Shown one piece after another: positions 23,334 to 36,649 of a stretch of 64,000 nt of DNA (positions within the stretch are counted from its first letter, which is position 1; each line of letters starts with the position of its first letter). The notes under the pieces are model-generated. The model had not been told where the DNA came from and made no database searches. It saw nothing but the letters and a program-made list of their open reading frames with translations. The stretch is from Agriotes lineatus (lineage: Eukaryota; Arthropoda; Insecta; Coleoptera; Elateridae). The translations under genes were made by a program, and so were the position numbers. The stretch lies in NCBI GenBank assembly GCA_940337035.1, contig OW679202.1:44099763-44163762 (forward strand), given 5' to 3'.

Positions 23334-26019
23334 ATACCAAATCCCAACCTTGCCGCCACCCTACTGTTCTGTTAGAGTTCTACATTTACAGAAGCTAACA
23401 GGTGGCAGGGTGGCGTCACTGAGAGATGGCGCTAGTGTCGTTTAAAAACAAATTGATCTAGATAGCTGCTTTGTGTATAATTTCTAAATGTAGCTAATTT
23501 TTAACTATCTTCCATGATTGCTAAGTGGCACGCATCATATCTATTTAACGTTTTTCATTGAAAAACTTAATTTTATTTTTTGTAGCTTCAACTGTTTTTT
23601 TATGTGTTTGTGCAAGCTAATGATCGCATCGATTCTAGGAACACTCCATTCGTTGATTAAGCTGGAGCCAGTAGCTTCTATCAGTTTTGATAAAAATCTA
23701 ATTTAACGTTTCGGTAAGGTCCACTCTTCAGTGTTCTGCGGTTCTTTATCCTGAGCACAAAAATTTGCGCATGAGTGGCGATAAAGAGTAAACAGTGGCC
23801 ATGCTGTCACCGCAATGTGCTTTGTTTTTCATTGACGAGCATGCTCTGTCGTCCTCGTACACTAAACACGTCATCAAAGCTATACGCCGGCGCAACACCG
23901 CCAATAACGTTCTAAACGCGCTCGTAGTATCCCATGTGAAAATTTGATTCGCGGTGGAAAATAAACAGCTGAAGTCCAGCTGCAGGTTAATGTTAGTGTG
24001 AAGTTCCCGAGGAGCTACAGCCGCACGCTCGTTCGGTCCGAAAAAAAAACGATACGTAATGAGAAAATAATTACTGGACGCTAACCCTTCCACCTTATGC
24101 ATCGTCTGCGAGCTGAGATTGTTGGCGTTGTGCCACCAGAAACGATGTAAAGCGCAATCTCCAATCACCAACAAACATTCGTTGAAGTTGAGAATTCGTA
24201 TAAGCATGGTGGATGAGTATCTGCTACTACGTTGTTAGTGTTTTTGTGTATGGGTAGTGGAATGTCGGTGTATCGTTATAAACTAACAGTGTAGCCGCAG
24301 CCGATAAACCCTTGTTCGTTTCCTGTGTGAAATAACAGTAGTTCATTTTTTTGGTACATGTGCATATTCCACCAGGATTTTGATAATCGAGGAGGTAACT
24401 ACTATTTTTTTACATTTAACTACTGGCAGAAGCTGCGCTGTTTTGAAAAGAGGGCTATGTTGGATTGATGTAATCAGTCACGTGTACTGTTTATTTGTCA
24501 ATAGCGTTTGGAGTATTTTTAAAAACAACATTTCATAGATAGATATGGTATGTACGGCACGATAACTTCTCTTTCAATACTTCGAGATTGCAACAAACCT
24601 TGGCGTTAAAAAAAGCCGCGACCTTTCAAACACTGTTGACGTATAAAAAAAATTCCGTCACTTCTTGGATGCACCTATGCCGTTGCGGCTTAGCGGATGC
24701 CACCGTTAAGGGCGGGAAATGCAGGAATGCAGTAGCATGCTTCGTTTGTTTTTAACCGCTCAGGAATCCAGCCTCCCGGTTAAGCCAGCATGGAAACCGC
24801 GGTGTTTACATTTGTCGTCGAACCTGACGTGAATATTATAATGTGGAAACATTCGGCTATCGCTCCTCCATGGGAGCACGAACCCGTTTTTCAGGTCCCG
24901 AAAAGAGACAACTCGTACCTATCTCTGTCTGAGCATCCCTTCGCATTGTGCGTACCTGCAGTAGGCGCAGTGACTTCGGAATTTATGGAGATTACCGCAG
25001 GCATGCTGGAGTCTTCTCGACCGGTTTTCGGGAAAAATTGCATTTTTTGGGTGGTGTCCTCAGTGGTCTTTCTGTGGGCGTAGGTACGCGGCTATCGATT
25101 CTACCGCCGTCACAACATTGCGACCCCCACTTCGGTGAATGTGTAGTACGCTATGGGGCGTGGCGATAGCACGTGCGTTAAGATTAATCTAAATTTTGTC
25201 CTTGCTATCTATTATTAATTTTTGCCATTATATGGCCATGCAACTGCAACGAGCGAGGCAGACGACGCTGGGCCTGTTGCCAAAAATCTTGCAAAAGCAG
25301 CCCTGCTGCCGCTGTCTGCAAGCAAAACGCAGGGCTGCGTTGTTGGTGTACAAGTACGTTAATGGAACGCCAAATGGAGCCACATGCGTATTGGATGGGA
25401 GGTGTTTGTTTTGTACTTGGGGGTTGTTACGTTGCTGGAAATTACAAAGTAAGATGTGGCAGTTAGTCATGGGAATAAATGCACCTATTTCAGGACACGT
25501 GAAACATTGGTTTTGGTCGATATTTACCTAAACGATGCTATATTGCAGTAAAGCAGCGCGACCATCGTCAGAAGGGATGGTGTATGACAGTTTTAGAATC
25601 TATTCACTTTTTCTCTGAAATAGTCAACAATGATAATAGCAAAATCCCTGGCAAAGAACGATTCGAAGATGTAGAAAAGCACCATAAATATTTTTGAAGA
25701 CAGTTTTACTTCAAAATTTTTAAAGGCAGTTGGCAATGGGTTACGTTCTTCGTCAGTCTTTAACACGCACAGTGACGATGCTGTCTCTCATAGTAGAAAT
25801 AAATCACATCTTCATTAATTAATTTATTGGAAAAATCAGATCTACCAATCCCATGGCTGCGGTTGGGGTTGTTTATACTTTCCACGTGCACGAGGAACTA
25901 TCAAAATCTAAAGGCAATTACTAGGGTAAACATTAACCGCTTGCAGTATCAGGTAACCAGTGAAAACAAATTATAGTGACATACCACTATGTCGCGCAAT
26001 ATTTCATAGTTAATCTGTC
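23334..26019. other. Locally GC-richer stretch without a recognised gene
   Basis: Between about 23740 and 25520 the composition is less AT-rich and CpG is frequent compared with the rest of the window. Open frames occur at 23746-24207 (-, 153 codons), 24790-25083 (+, 97) and 25196-25531 (+, 111). None has a family signature, splice structure or low-complexity pattern that I can defend as coding. It might be a promoter or first-exon region, or a GC-richer old element. Confidence 0.3.
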
Positions 26020-26160
26020 GTGAGTAGTATGTTTGCAAACATCGAAGCTAATCTGTTTGATTGCACCATTATTGAGCTACATTCTGTGTTAAGATTGCTT
26101 TGTTCGGAAGGATTCACAACTTGCTTAGAGCCACAGGAGAATGGAGTTGAACCAAACATA
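26020..26160 (+). pseudogene. Fragment of a mariner-type transposase N-terminus
   Basis: One frame gives MFANIEANLFDCTIIELHSV, then RLLCSEGFTTC, resembling the N-terminal helix-turn-helix start of mariner/SETMAR-like proteins (usually ...IEQRSVVRFL..EG). It stops being recognisable where the ACAGGGTGT MITE begins at 26161. It is too short to be certain. Confidence 0.4.
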
Positions 26161-26844
26161 TACAGGGTGTTTAAAAAATACGTTCGGATATTTTATCCAC
26201 TTATAGATTTCATTAATACAAACAAAAAAGTCCTAATAAACATGGGTCCGGAAACTCTTCGTTTTCTAGGGTGTTAAAGTCTTTAAAAAAAATCTCGGCG
26301 GCCCCTGGAATAAATAATTTAATTCTAAGTGCACCAAAACATGATTCTTTCACTAAAATCAGCTAAGGGGTTTTTGAGATATTGAAGCATTTTAGTTTTT
26401 GTCTTAACAGGTTCAGAGACGTGCAAAAATATGGGCTTTATTTTTTCTTGAAAACGAAGCGAGATACGAAAAGAACTCAGGAGACAAAAAAAGTTGCATT
26501 TTTAGTTGCTTTATTGAAAAAGTATGAAAATTGCACAAAATCTGCAGGGCGTTATTTTTTGGGAAAAAAATTAATCGACGCCCCGTGGGCACGCCCCTGG
26601 AATTACTTGATCAACTGTAATAGGTCCAAAAGATACCTCATAAAGCTATAAACAAACTGTCAAAATTCTATTAAAATTGCCCAAAGCGTTTTTACTTAAC
26701 ATTAAAAACGGATTTTTTTGAAAACTTTAACACCCTGTATCTCGGAAACGAAGCGTTTCCGGACCTACGTTTATTAGGACCTTTTTGTTTGTATTAATGA
26801 AATCTATAAGATAAAATATTCGAACGTATTTTAAACACCCAATA
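26161..26844. mobile_element. MITE with ACAGGGTGT termini and ~115-bp inverted arms
   Basis: The left arm (TACAGGGTGTTTAAAAAATA through AAACTCTTCGTTTTCTAGGG, 26161-26275) is an inverted copy of 26725-26844, including the words TTCATTAATACAAACAAAAA and GTCCTAATAAAC. The right tip has decayed to CACCCAATA. TA flanks are consistent with Tc1/mariner-style insertion. The 450-bp centre has no convincing coding content. Confidence 0.75.
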
Positions 26845-26997
26845 TTTATATAATCCCACTTGCGCGTCATTCGTGGTTCAAAAAGAAACCAAAAGTTTCT
26901 GCTCTGACAAGATAAAGAAACTTGTGAATGGTACAGAAAGTGTGTAGCATAGCAGAGAGGAAATAAAATGAATTGCCTTTACACTTTGATCATTATG

Positions 26998-27260
26998 TAG
27001 CCTCTCTCGTCCACTGCAGGACATAGGCCTGCCATCTAGGTCGTTTTTGTGCTTCTTTCCGCCCATCGAATTGGAGGACGTCCTGTTTCGGTAAGCGTTT
27101 TGTCTAGGTCGCCATTCAATAATATTCTTCGTCCACCTGTCGTCCCTCGTTCTTGCTACATGGCTCGCCCATCTTCATTTGAGATTCATCAATACTTTTA
27201 CACATCCGCACCCCAGTTCTTTGCCGTATTGCTTCATTTGTTACACTCTGATACTTTTTA
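26998..27260 (-). pseudogene. 3' end of a non-LTR element (same family as 39580-40625)
   Basis: On the minus strand the C-terminal words of an endonuclease-RT LINE are visible in more than one frame: SHVARTRDDRWTKNI-like, RPPIRWAE, TRSG-like and AGLCPAVDERG. The nucleotide block GGACATAGGCCTGCC matches the AGGCCTATGTCC block at the end of the copy at 39580-40625. Only the last ~250 bp survive. Confidence 0.6.
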
Positions 27261-27618
27261 GTAATATATAGTTCTTCAGGAAAGATGTTAGAAAACTCCA
27301 TCAATTAGTTTGTCAGTATAGAATTTTACTACTCCAATGTCCGTAACCACTTGGTTAGGTACCTACTGCCTTGCAAAATTATCGCCACCCAAGATATCCG
27401 CGTTTTGCTTCTTTGATTATTTATTTAGTCTTTTGAGTCCAACTTTATAGTATAATTGATATTGATTGTACAAAGTTTCTCTCTTTCGTGTTTTGCAACA
27501 TAGACTTGTAACTTAAGTAAAGCGTGGGCGTGCAGTCTGAAGTTTGGAATTACTCTTGATGTCGAAACTTGGAATTTTTCGAATATATGCATTATTTAAG
27601 AAATATTAGAACCTTTTG

Positions 27619-27904
27619 TACCGAGCGGCGCAGTAGCAAGGGCGCCAGGGTTGCAATAAGCGAGTCCTCGGTTCGAATCCATGTGCAGGCGGGATTTTTT
27701 CGCAGTCTATTGGATCGGTATCGGACCCGGTCACCATTGGCCGTTGGGATAGAATTAACGGCGCTCTTCCCGGAAGACTGGTCTATGGGAAAGAGTAACC
27801 TGACCACACACAACGCATGCTACATACAATATACACATATGCTGTGACCTGTAATTGGTCTCGTGTAACTGTTGGTCGCAGCTTAAATAAATAAAATAAA
27901 ATAA
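27619..27904 (+). mobile_element. tRNA-derived SINE
   Basis: The head carries an A-box-like GCGCAGTAGCAAGGGCG near 27628 and a perfect B box GGTTCGAATCC at 27670-27680, followed by an unrelated body (GGATCGGTATCGGACCCGGT). It ends in an A-rich tail, AAATAAATAAAATAAAATAA. This tRNA head, body and tail layout is that of pol III-transcribed SINEs mobilised by LINE RT. An open frame over it is accidental. Confidence 0.85.
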
Positions 27905-28038
27905 CTTCTTAATCGAAACATAGACTAAGAAAATGGAAATAGACAGCTTGCAAAAATATACCGAACTAGTGAATCACCCGAGCTATGCTTCGGTTCGCTA
28001 ATTTAAGAGAGATTCATTAATATAAATTAAAAAAAGGA

Positions 28039-28109
28039 TGCATCGGCCGGGAATCGAACCCGGGCCGCCCGCGTGGCAGGCGAGCATTCTACCACTGAAC
28101 CAACGATGC
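28039..28109 (-). tRNA. tRNA-Gly (anticodon GCC)
   Basis: The 71-nt minus-strand sequence folds as a complete cloverleaf. The acceptor stem GCATCGG-type ends pair (5' GCATCGT with 3' CCGATGC, one G-U type step), and discriminator A is at 28039. The D arm is GGTTCAGTGGTAGAA, the anticodon arm CTCGCCTGCCACGCGGG with GCC at the loop centre, and the T arm CCGGGTTCGATTCCCGG is perfect. A run of seven T follows downstream on the minus strand, a pol III terminator. No intron and no 3' CCA encoded, as expected for a eukaryotic gene. It appears functional. Confidence 0.97.
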
Positions 28110-31100
28110 TTCGTTGAATAAAGCGCTGCTATAATGGCATATGAACATTAAGGGTTTTATAATTTAATTTTACTTAAGTTTTTCGTACTTTCTTTGAAAA
28201 TAAAAACCAGCCTACGAGCTAAGTCTAAAAATTAGTAAGCTATCATACAATTTAATCGAAGGAGATAGCGAACAAACATACAAAGAAAGAGACCACCGAT
28301 TTTATGGTATAGGATATGGAGACTTTATACAAAAGGATTGATACTTCTTGGAAAAACTGTGTCCACCGAACTCCTGCAAAATATCACTTTCGATGCATCT
28401 TCTTGGAAAAATCTCTTGCGGGCGCCCATGTTTGTACTTGTACAGACAGTTCGTCTAAGCAGTTACTAGACATATAGCCATTTGGTAACTTTCGTTGAAA
28501 ATTCCGTTCATCAAAAGCAATTTTTGTACCAACATGTTACGGTAGTCGGTATATGAGTCGGGTTCAATCTTTATTGAATTTATTGACATTGTCCACTGTA
28601 TATAAATGAGATATTGCAAACAAGTGACGATTAACGTAATATGTCATACCTTAAAATTTGTTTTTAGCTTTTGCATTAGCCCAGGACATTATTAAATTTA
28701 CACGATAGCAATGTATATACTGATGATATACTTGCATGTAGTAAGCAACATCCTTCTCCTGTTTAATTTGGAAATAACAATAACATACCATCTCATATCC
28801 TAAACCTAATCTTCATCGAGCTTCTGTGTCATTTTAATAACAGTCGTACTTGCATTTCGTTCAAATAGTTTATAGGTTAGAATTTTAGACACATACACAT
28901 TGATACAGCGCTTAAAAACTAATTTTATGCTTTAAACTGTTGTAGTAGCTACTGCAGACGACATTTTAAAGAATTTTTATTGAATTTATTGACTTTTGTA
29001 ACCCCAGTTAAAGTTAGTTTAAAAAGGTATTGAAGGCAAGTGATGATTAACATATTAAAGTATTGGAGACAAGTATGGATTAACATAATATGTCATGCCA
29101 TAAAACTAGTCTTCAGTTAGTTTCTGTTCTAGTTTTATAGTGGTAAAATTGTAAAGTCTTCTTTGTAGTTTGTCCTGGGAGTTTGCAAGATTTTTAGAAA
29201 AACAGTTGTTGTATACTTCCAATCCAGTTATGTACAATAGTCACTGTTGGAATTGGGATTTTTAAGAAAATTTTTATAAATATATTGATATTTGCCAGTT
29301 AAACAATAGAGAAGTGAAAAGTGTTCATATAAGTTTATGAATAATCTATATTTCATCTTGTATTAAGCCTTGTTGCAGGTCTTGTATTCTAATGCCTTCT
29401 AAACCTTGAATAAGGAGTTGGAACAAAGCGTGGCCGACTTATCGGTGAATATGGGCTTTATTATTTCTAGCATATCTGACAAGACGTAACATAAACATAG
29501 ATACCGAGAACGCGCTTAGAACAATATTTTGCTATTGATATACAGGCTAGGCAATCTACCTGATAACGTACCCAGGCATGCGTCTAGTAGGAAAATCGAA
29601 GCTGGTTTCGCAATAAATATTTACGAATTAATTTATAGTGAGCACTTCCTGACATTTGCAAACGAAAAGTCACGGTTACTGGTGAAAATTAAATTTTGTA
29701 CAACCCACCATATTTAATGTATGACTAAAACAGCAAGCAGTATTTAATTGCCTGTAACATAAATTACACCATTTGACTGCTGCATGCCTAAAATGGAAAT
29801 GCAGGGAATTTGAAAAAAGGAAGTACCTAAGAAAAATAAGTAGTGTATTACACTCACCGCAAATTTAAACAATTTAGCATTTAGAAAAAAATGAACTAAA
29901 TTTAAGTTACATCCATGAACGAATATAATCCGATGCCTATTCTTCAAACAAAGCTGTATTAAACTAAGCAAAATCTTTTGCATGTTTATAGTTTTTGAAG
30001 GCCCTGTATGATGTTTTTTATGAAAAACCTGTTTCGACTAGAAGTGATACTTTTGAATATGTCATCCCCTCAACCTTAGCATTCAGAACTTTTCTTTTTA
30101 GAGATGAGCAATAGCCATGACAGTAGATATAATATATGCTTTTAAAGTTTTTATTTTAGTCCTGGTAAAAACCATTTAAACGAAGAAAAAAGAATAATAT
30201 GGAATTGCTGTTGTGGAATATGCAGAATAGTTCCTAAATAATAATAATGGAAGATGAGGAGATTCCTCAAACGATTTTTTGGCGACACTAAATCGAATAT
30301 AACTCACAAGATTACAATTGCAAAATTAGAAATTCGCCTAATAGAATTCGATGGAAGGGAATTGAAAATGAACCCAAGCAAAAATCAGTAAGCAGGCATT
30401 TAACTTGTCCGCTAATTTGTGAGAGAAAGGACCTAAAGAAACTGCAAAAAGTTCTGCAATAGATCAAAGGATGTCTAGAGCCAATCTCAAAGATCCAAAC
30501 AGGTTTGAGAGGGCAAGGAACTAACGATGTTTGAGATCGTAAAGCAATGTTCATCATTTTTACTAAAAATCTACCAGACGATGTTCCAAATTTTAGATGG
30601 ATATCTAGATAATAAAATCAAATATAATCGAGGCTGCATATCTAGAGAATGAAAACTTTTAAGGCGTGTTTATCTGAAATTGTTTCAATGAAGAATGCCA
30701 TCTCGGGGAATGAATGTATATATAGGATGTTTCACAAATATATTCCTGAAAATGCGCAGTTCCACTATGTGAAAGGAAGTGAGATACCCTTTATTTCGAG
30801 GGAATGGGCCTTAGAGGCTACCAAGGAGATTACTAATGTATACATACCTACATAAAAAGGGTATCAGTTGTGGATCGACTTGGCGTGCTAGAAATTGTAT
30901 AGACATCTATTTTGTGCAATAACACAAACATTGAAAACGTAATGTTAACGTGTTGAATAGTTGAAACGGTCTTTTGCTGGTAGTAGTATTGACTTGCTAA
31001 TAGGACGACAATAAATGCCGATTTCCGTATTTGCACGTTACGTCATATAAATCGTGATACCTTTGGTGTCTGATTCAGTGTTGTGAACATAACTTGTAAT

Positions 31101-32129
31101 ATAATAGTAAATTTAATGTATATGATGAAGGGTGCTTTTAATACTGATTTCTTTTTATAAACTTATTGGGTTGCAGGCTGACAGAATGTCATAATACGTA
31201 CCTTGCGCAACTTATTAATGTAGGAAAATGGATCGACCAATATGAGACATGAAACAATAATTTATCAGTGACTGATGAGGTATTAGTACATTTTCGGAGA
31301 TCTAGAGGTACCTACTATCTTATTTCTTATGCATTTGCTTATTATTTGTCGTTGAGTGTCTTTACAAAAGTGCCAAACAGAGGGACAGGCAACATTATTT
31401 CTGGACGAACACTTGTAACTTAGGAAGGTGACGAGAAACTTTCCAATCAAAAAAGTGCTTTGGACTCTTATAATAACTGACACAAACATAATACAAGTGG
31501 TAGTTCAAATTTTTGACATTCCAGGTCATCATTTATAGTTAATAACGGTTTTATGCAAGCTAAAATTGGATTCAAATTAAATTTGTCTTCTCTTTGGTTT
31601 TTTTTAGTCAATACACATAGACCAAAGAAAGACTCGAGATATAAAATAGGACTTCTTTTGATCAATAGAACTTAATTCATGTAAAAAGTTGAAACATTTG
31701 TCGTAGTACTTTATTCTGCATCCTTTTTAAAGCAATGTTAATGAGTATTTAACAAAAAAAAAGTGGTAAAATCATCATCACATATTTATTTGGGTAGGTA
31801 GTTTTTGAAGCAGTTTTTCTTTAATCATATAAGACTGATGTTTGAAATAAAAATTATGTTGTGTACGCCACAATTATTGTATTTATTTGACAACCACACT
31901 TGATGCTAGTGATGGCGATGACTTGTAGTTTTATTGACACGCTACATCAACTATGAAGACCCCTATACAGGAAAATGACGAATAACTCCTGCGCTTGTGG
32001 ATGTTATTTGACAAATTAAATCTCATCTGTAGTTCAGTTTCATAACTGACGACATCTTTACTTACCTGAACAAAAAGGGATATTTTAGTAGCTTACATAT
32101 TAAAATTCAAAAGGGAGTTTATCTTCATC
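28110..32129. other. Long stretch without a recognised gene; diverged ~410-bp repeat
   Basis: Two diverged direct copies of a segment starting TTTATTGAATTTATTGAC occur near 28575 and 28975. Shared later words are CAAGTGA(C/T)GATTAAC and TAATATGTCAT, so there is an old tandem duplication of roughly 400 bp. Otherwise the region is AT-rich with only short unsupported frames. Confidence 0.4.
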
Positions 32130-33430
32130 TTATATATATATAAAGGATTTGTACAGTTATCATTGTCTTCCTTCCCTCAACCTTCCTCTCCAATTTTCTC
32201 TGTTGTTCCATTCGCCCTCTTGAAGCCCTCGGTTCTCTATTGCTTCATCGACTTCTCGTTTCTCTCTTCCAATAGGACTCCATTCTGTCATCTTTTTTAT
32301 CCATCTGTGCTCTTCCGCCGTTCTAACGTGTCCGTACCACAACAATCGTTTTTCTTCTATGTATATATTGGCGTGTTTTTCTTTTCCAATGTTTCTCCAT
32401 ATCTCTTCGTTCGACACTTGATCCAGCCTGGTTAGCCTGCAGCATCTCCACCAAAACTCCCATTTCCATTGTTGCTATCTTTCCCTTGATTTTCTTGTTG
32501 GCAACCCACACTTCTGCCCCGTAGGTCATTATACGCTGTGCCATTGTATTATATATCCGGATTTTGGTGTTCTTGGTTATATCTTTATCCTATAAGATTG
32601 AGTTAAGTTGCCTTATACAAGTTCTAGTTAGCGCCAGTCAGCTTTTAATTCGTTCCTCTCTCGTTGCTTTTTTGGTAAACCCCATGTGCTTAAATTTGCC
32701 TGTTCCTTTAATTTCTAAGCTTTTTTCTCTTTCTAGATCTCTAATAGTTTCTTCTACTGTCGCTAGATATGCTGTTTTCCCAAAGTTAATTTCTAATCCG
32801 ACTTTGGTATACTCTTCTTTAAGCTTTCGTACCATGTAACTCAGATACTCCTTATCTTGTGCTATCACAACTTGGTCATCTGAGAAGCTTAATGTATAAA
32901 TATGGTCATCTCTGACGGGTACTCCCATACCTTCGCATTGTTTTTCCAGTTACCTAGCTCGTGTTCTATAAATATTTTAAATAATGTCGGTGACGTTGAC
33001 CTTCTTTGCAGCAGTCCTTTTGTGGTCCCAAAGTTGTTCGTAAATTTCCTTCCGATTTTTACCGCTGTGATGTTGTTTATATACTTACATGTTGTTTAAT
33101 GCTTTGATCACCTTTTGGGGTATTCCCATTTTCGACGTGGCCTTCCATAGTTCTTTTCGTGGTACCGTATCATATGCTTTTTGTAGATCCACGAATGCTA
33201 TGCGTAGTGGTCTGTTTTTTGCCTTCTTCTCAAATAATTGTTGTATCGTGTAAATGTGGTCAATGGTTGATCTTCCTGCTGTAAACCCTGCCTGTTCCTC
33301 ACTAATTCTTCCTTGTAACTGGTTTTCTATCTTATACCGTATTAGTTTCCTATATATTCTTCCCATCGTTGTTATCACACTTATACCTCTATAATTTTCG
33401 GTTTTTTACGGTTTCCTTTCTTATAAATTG
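32130..33430 (-). pseudogene. Non-LTR RT relic (FSDDQ type)
   Basis: Read from 33430 down the minus strand, RT landmarks come in correct order: NYRGISV-like start, IRYKIENQLQGRISEEQAGF, RSTIDHIYTIQQLFEKK, IAFVDLQKAYDTVPRKELW and YINNITAVKIGRKF. These are followed by the active-site block LSFSDDQVVIAQD near 32880, LKEEYTKVGLEINFGKT, YGAEVWVANKK and LLWYGHVRTAEEHRW. Frameshifts separate at least four pieces and the first Asp pair sits in FSDD instead of FADD. A low-complexity TA run near 32135 marks the 3' end. Confidence 0.85.
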
Positions 33431-35612
33431 ATGTTATATATGAGCCCACTAGATGCAAAACTCTGCGTTTGCACTCTTAGAAAATGTGTGCTAGAGGCAA
33501 TAGTAATTTACGTTACGAGACCGGAGAGTAGTGTTTTGGTAAACTCTCAAACATGCTTATTTGTGTCGGATGTTTTTTAAAGTAGGAAGTTCATTATTGA
33601 AAAATATGTACAACGTGAATTTTTCCAGCAATCGCATATTTTTCTTCAACCTGTAGTTTTTGTTTTCGCCATCTTTAAGTATTGTAAAGATTGCGGTGCT
33701 GGAAACTTTTGTTATAAAGCTGCACAGACTCGCACCCTGTCTTTCACGATCATATGGCGATATTTAATACAAAGTTTAATATAGTGTTCTATAGTACGGT
33801 ATATGTAGCTTACAAGGAAAGCAAATTTAAAACGTTTTTGAAACATAAATTGTAAAATGCTTAATTAGAACGTACTGTCCCCACAGAGGTACATTGCGGA
33901 AAATAACACCTTTCAATATTTGAAGCGCATGTGGCATTATTTGATAACTAACTATATTCATACAGATTTTTCACACGGGAGAAAGCCTTGCAGTATAGGC
34001 AATTAGTAGAAGACATGATAGTCTATTAGCGCTTGCTGCAACTGTACAGGTGTGTCTGGCTTGTACTGCTGTTGGACGTCAACTGCTTCGACGCGACAAA
34101 ACACAATATCAAGGGGAACGGGACTGTTAATATTGCTGTTTATACCCTGGATACGGATATTTAAATCAAAATTCGTAGTTTTCAGCCACTTTTAATATAG
34201 TTCATTCAAATAGCTGGTTGTATTTCAAAATCAAACGAAAATTTGTGATGGAAGATATCTAAAATATATTTTATTGCTTCACTAGAATCTACGAGTCTTT
34301 CATATTTTTTATGAAACGTATAAAAAGCAGGGGCCCAAGAATTCTTATTGAGTATTTAAACGACAATTACAAGAAAATAATTAAATTATTATTAAACTAC
34401 AGGCTATTTTAAAACTATTTTAGTGGAATTTGTTGATACTAGCTAGCTTAAGCTATAAACTCGTTGTGCATAACTGAAGAGCTATAAATGTTAATTCATT
34501 GCAATTGTGTATGCTTCAGCAATAATTTCGCACGCCATTTTCTAAAAAAAGAAGAACAGTTACTACATCTAATGCAGGTTATTCCCCACCTCGAGCAGAA
34601 GTGGGCACAAATTGCTTCCATAAAAATGCGCATTGTTTACCCAGCAACTGCCTATTAAGTTATCTACTGCTGTTTCGACTGTACTGCTCCAGACATCCTT
34701 TCACAATAAGTTAATGGCAAATAATAAACTACAGAATGCAGACCTAGCACAGACAGGTGTAATGCGCAATTCGCAACTCTCAGCGTTGGCATTCTTCCGG
34801 TCAGTACTCCGAGCCCGAATTTCAAATAAGAATTGCACCAGTCAACTGCAGTTTTGATTTTAAGCACGCCGATGCCTCTAGAAGACCGTTATTTTTTCAG
34901 AACTCGTTACGGCCGTGTTCGAAAAACATGGTATGGCCATTACTATTACCACTTAACTGATGGATGGATCGATAGGTTAGATTTTTAAGGGTGCAGTTGT
35001 GTCGTGAGAACCTTCCGAAGAAGCATGGGCTCTATAAAACTGGTTATGAATAATCCTTTTGCAAAAACTAATATTGTTCCAAATAAGTAAAAGGTGTTTC
35101 TACTGGAGTACTGAGAATAGATGCACAAATCTAGTTACTTTCAAGGTTATGCTAAATCCAGTTCTTGTTCAATGTGGAGGATTCGAAAAGGAACCGGCTT
35201 ATCGATTAAGGTCGACTCAATTCTTTTGAAATCGACATTTTACATTTAGTACAACCAACTTATCCACTTTAATAATTTTTGACTATCGGCTTTCGTCTTT
35301 TTCTTTTTTTATTATTACTAGTAGTACTGGTATTAGGCAGTAGCGTATTAACCATTCTTGCCGCCAGAGCTCTGTGAATTTTGCGCCCATATTTTACTTA
35401 GTATTAGAAAAATCCATGCAGTCAAATTTCTCCATTGAAAAACCCTCCCTACAAACATTTCAAAAATGCATGTACCCCGCACGGTCTAGGGGAACAACGT
35501 TTAAATGGAACACTTCAAAATTATGTAGTTTTCAATAATTTGAACATTTGTTCGTTGTTGAGTTTGAAAATCGTAATTCGATCAGTTTTTAGTTTCTTAC
35601 TGATTAAATATC
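33431..35612. other. No gene seen
   Basis: AT-rich, with no recognisable coding region and no clear repeat ends. Confidence 0.4.
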
Positions 35613-35671
35613 GTTAAGTTAGGTTAAGTTAGGATATGTTAAGTTAGGGTTATTTTGAGTTAGGTTAGGTT
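35613..35671. repeat. Short GTTAGGTTAAGTTAGG-type run
   Basis: About 60 bp of irregular TTAGG/TTAAG words. It resembles the insect telomere unit TTAGG but is short, irregular and interstitial. Such runs are frequent in insect intergenic DNA and transposon ends. Confidence 0.6.
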
Positions 35672-35880
35672 CTCTGATTAAATGAGATAGCGCTGTTGGA
35701 GTAGGGCGTGGGGAAGAGAGGAGAGGTGTTAGTTGGTAAAAATCCGACACTACCCAAAGAGCGAGTCTTTTGAAGATTTCTTCTTCTGAAGAGCAAAGTT
35801 AGGTTAAAAAATACGAAACCCCCACGGAACAAACGTAGAAGGTAATTATGAGGGTCCCCTAGTTTAAAATGTTCGGTGGA

Positions 35881-36162
35881 TGGCCACAACGCCTACCATC
35901 TGCTGCGGACACTATGCCGACCATGGACACAACGCCAACCGTCTGAAATGGTTCAAAGACACTGTTTTTCGTTCTAGTTTGTTTAGGTTAGCTCAGCCTT
36001 TGATTTTTTTTTAAAATTTCGTTCCCATTTCGTCACACATGTTTTGGATATGTAGATGTCAATTTATTAAAAAATCTCAAACGTAAGTGTTGGGCATCCA
36101 CGGCAGCTGGTAGTAGACGTTGTGTCCACGGTCGGCGTTGTGTCCAGTCAGCGTTGTGTCAT
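35881..36162. repeat. Inverted clusters of GGACACAACGCC motifs
   Basis: At 35881-35945 the words CCACAACGCCTACC and GGACACAACGCCAACC recur. At 36101-36162 their complements occur three times (ACGTTGTGTCC, GGCGTTGTGTCC, AGCGTTGTGTC). The clusters face each other across about 155 bp and could pair as a hairpin. They are probably the ends or core of an unrecognised MITE. Confidence 0.6.
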
Positions 36163-36649
36163 ATTCCCACAATATTCCATTCTAACCCCTCGTAGGTATT
36201 TCAATTGGGAAATTTTTTAAAAGTGTTCTATTTAATCTTTGCTCTCTTCGACGTGCAAAACGAACTATAAAATTTAAAAAAATCGAAATTTGTGACTTTT
36301 TTCATGTTAATATGGATTTTTGAATGTTCGTAGGGAGGCCTTCCCACTGTAAAAATTTCAGCGCAGTCGGGGGTCGCCACTATCCAATATTCTTTTTCAA
36401 TTAGCAGCAGGGATATGACTGGCAGTTAAATGACAGGTGAAATAATTTTTTGTCAATCACTCCACTGTTGCGCCCCCGGAAATTTTGAGCCAGAAACCCG
36501 AGGATCTTAGGCTTCTGCTATATAATACGCCACTAGTATTTAGTAATATAATTGCTATGGGAAATTTGTAAAACATTATGGAAAGAGAGAAAGGTGTCTA
36601 GAGAATGTAAAAAGAACCTACTAGTCCCAGTTCATAGGAAAAGGGGAAC

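Noticed and set aside
23746..25531. Three open frames (153, 97 and 111 codons) as host genes
   Set aside because: The region is GC-richer, which lengthens chance frames; no domain, splice pattern or homologue is recognisable.
27569..27847. Protein-coding frame
   Set aside because: It overlaps the tRNA-derived SINE with its B box and A-rich tail.
35613..35671. Interstitial telomere (TTAGG)n
   Set aside because: Only about 60 bp, irregular and mixed with TTAAG; too degenerate to call telomeric.
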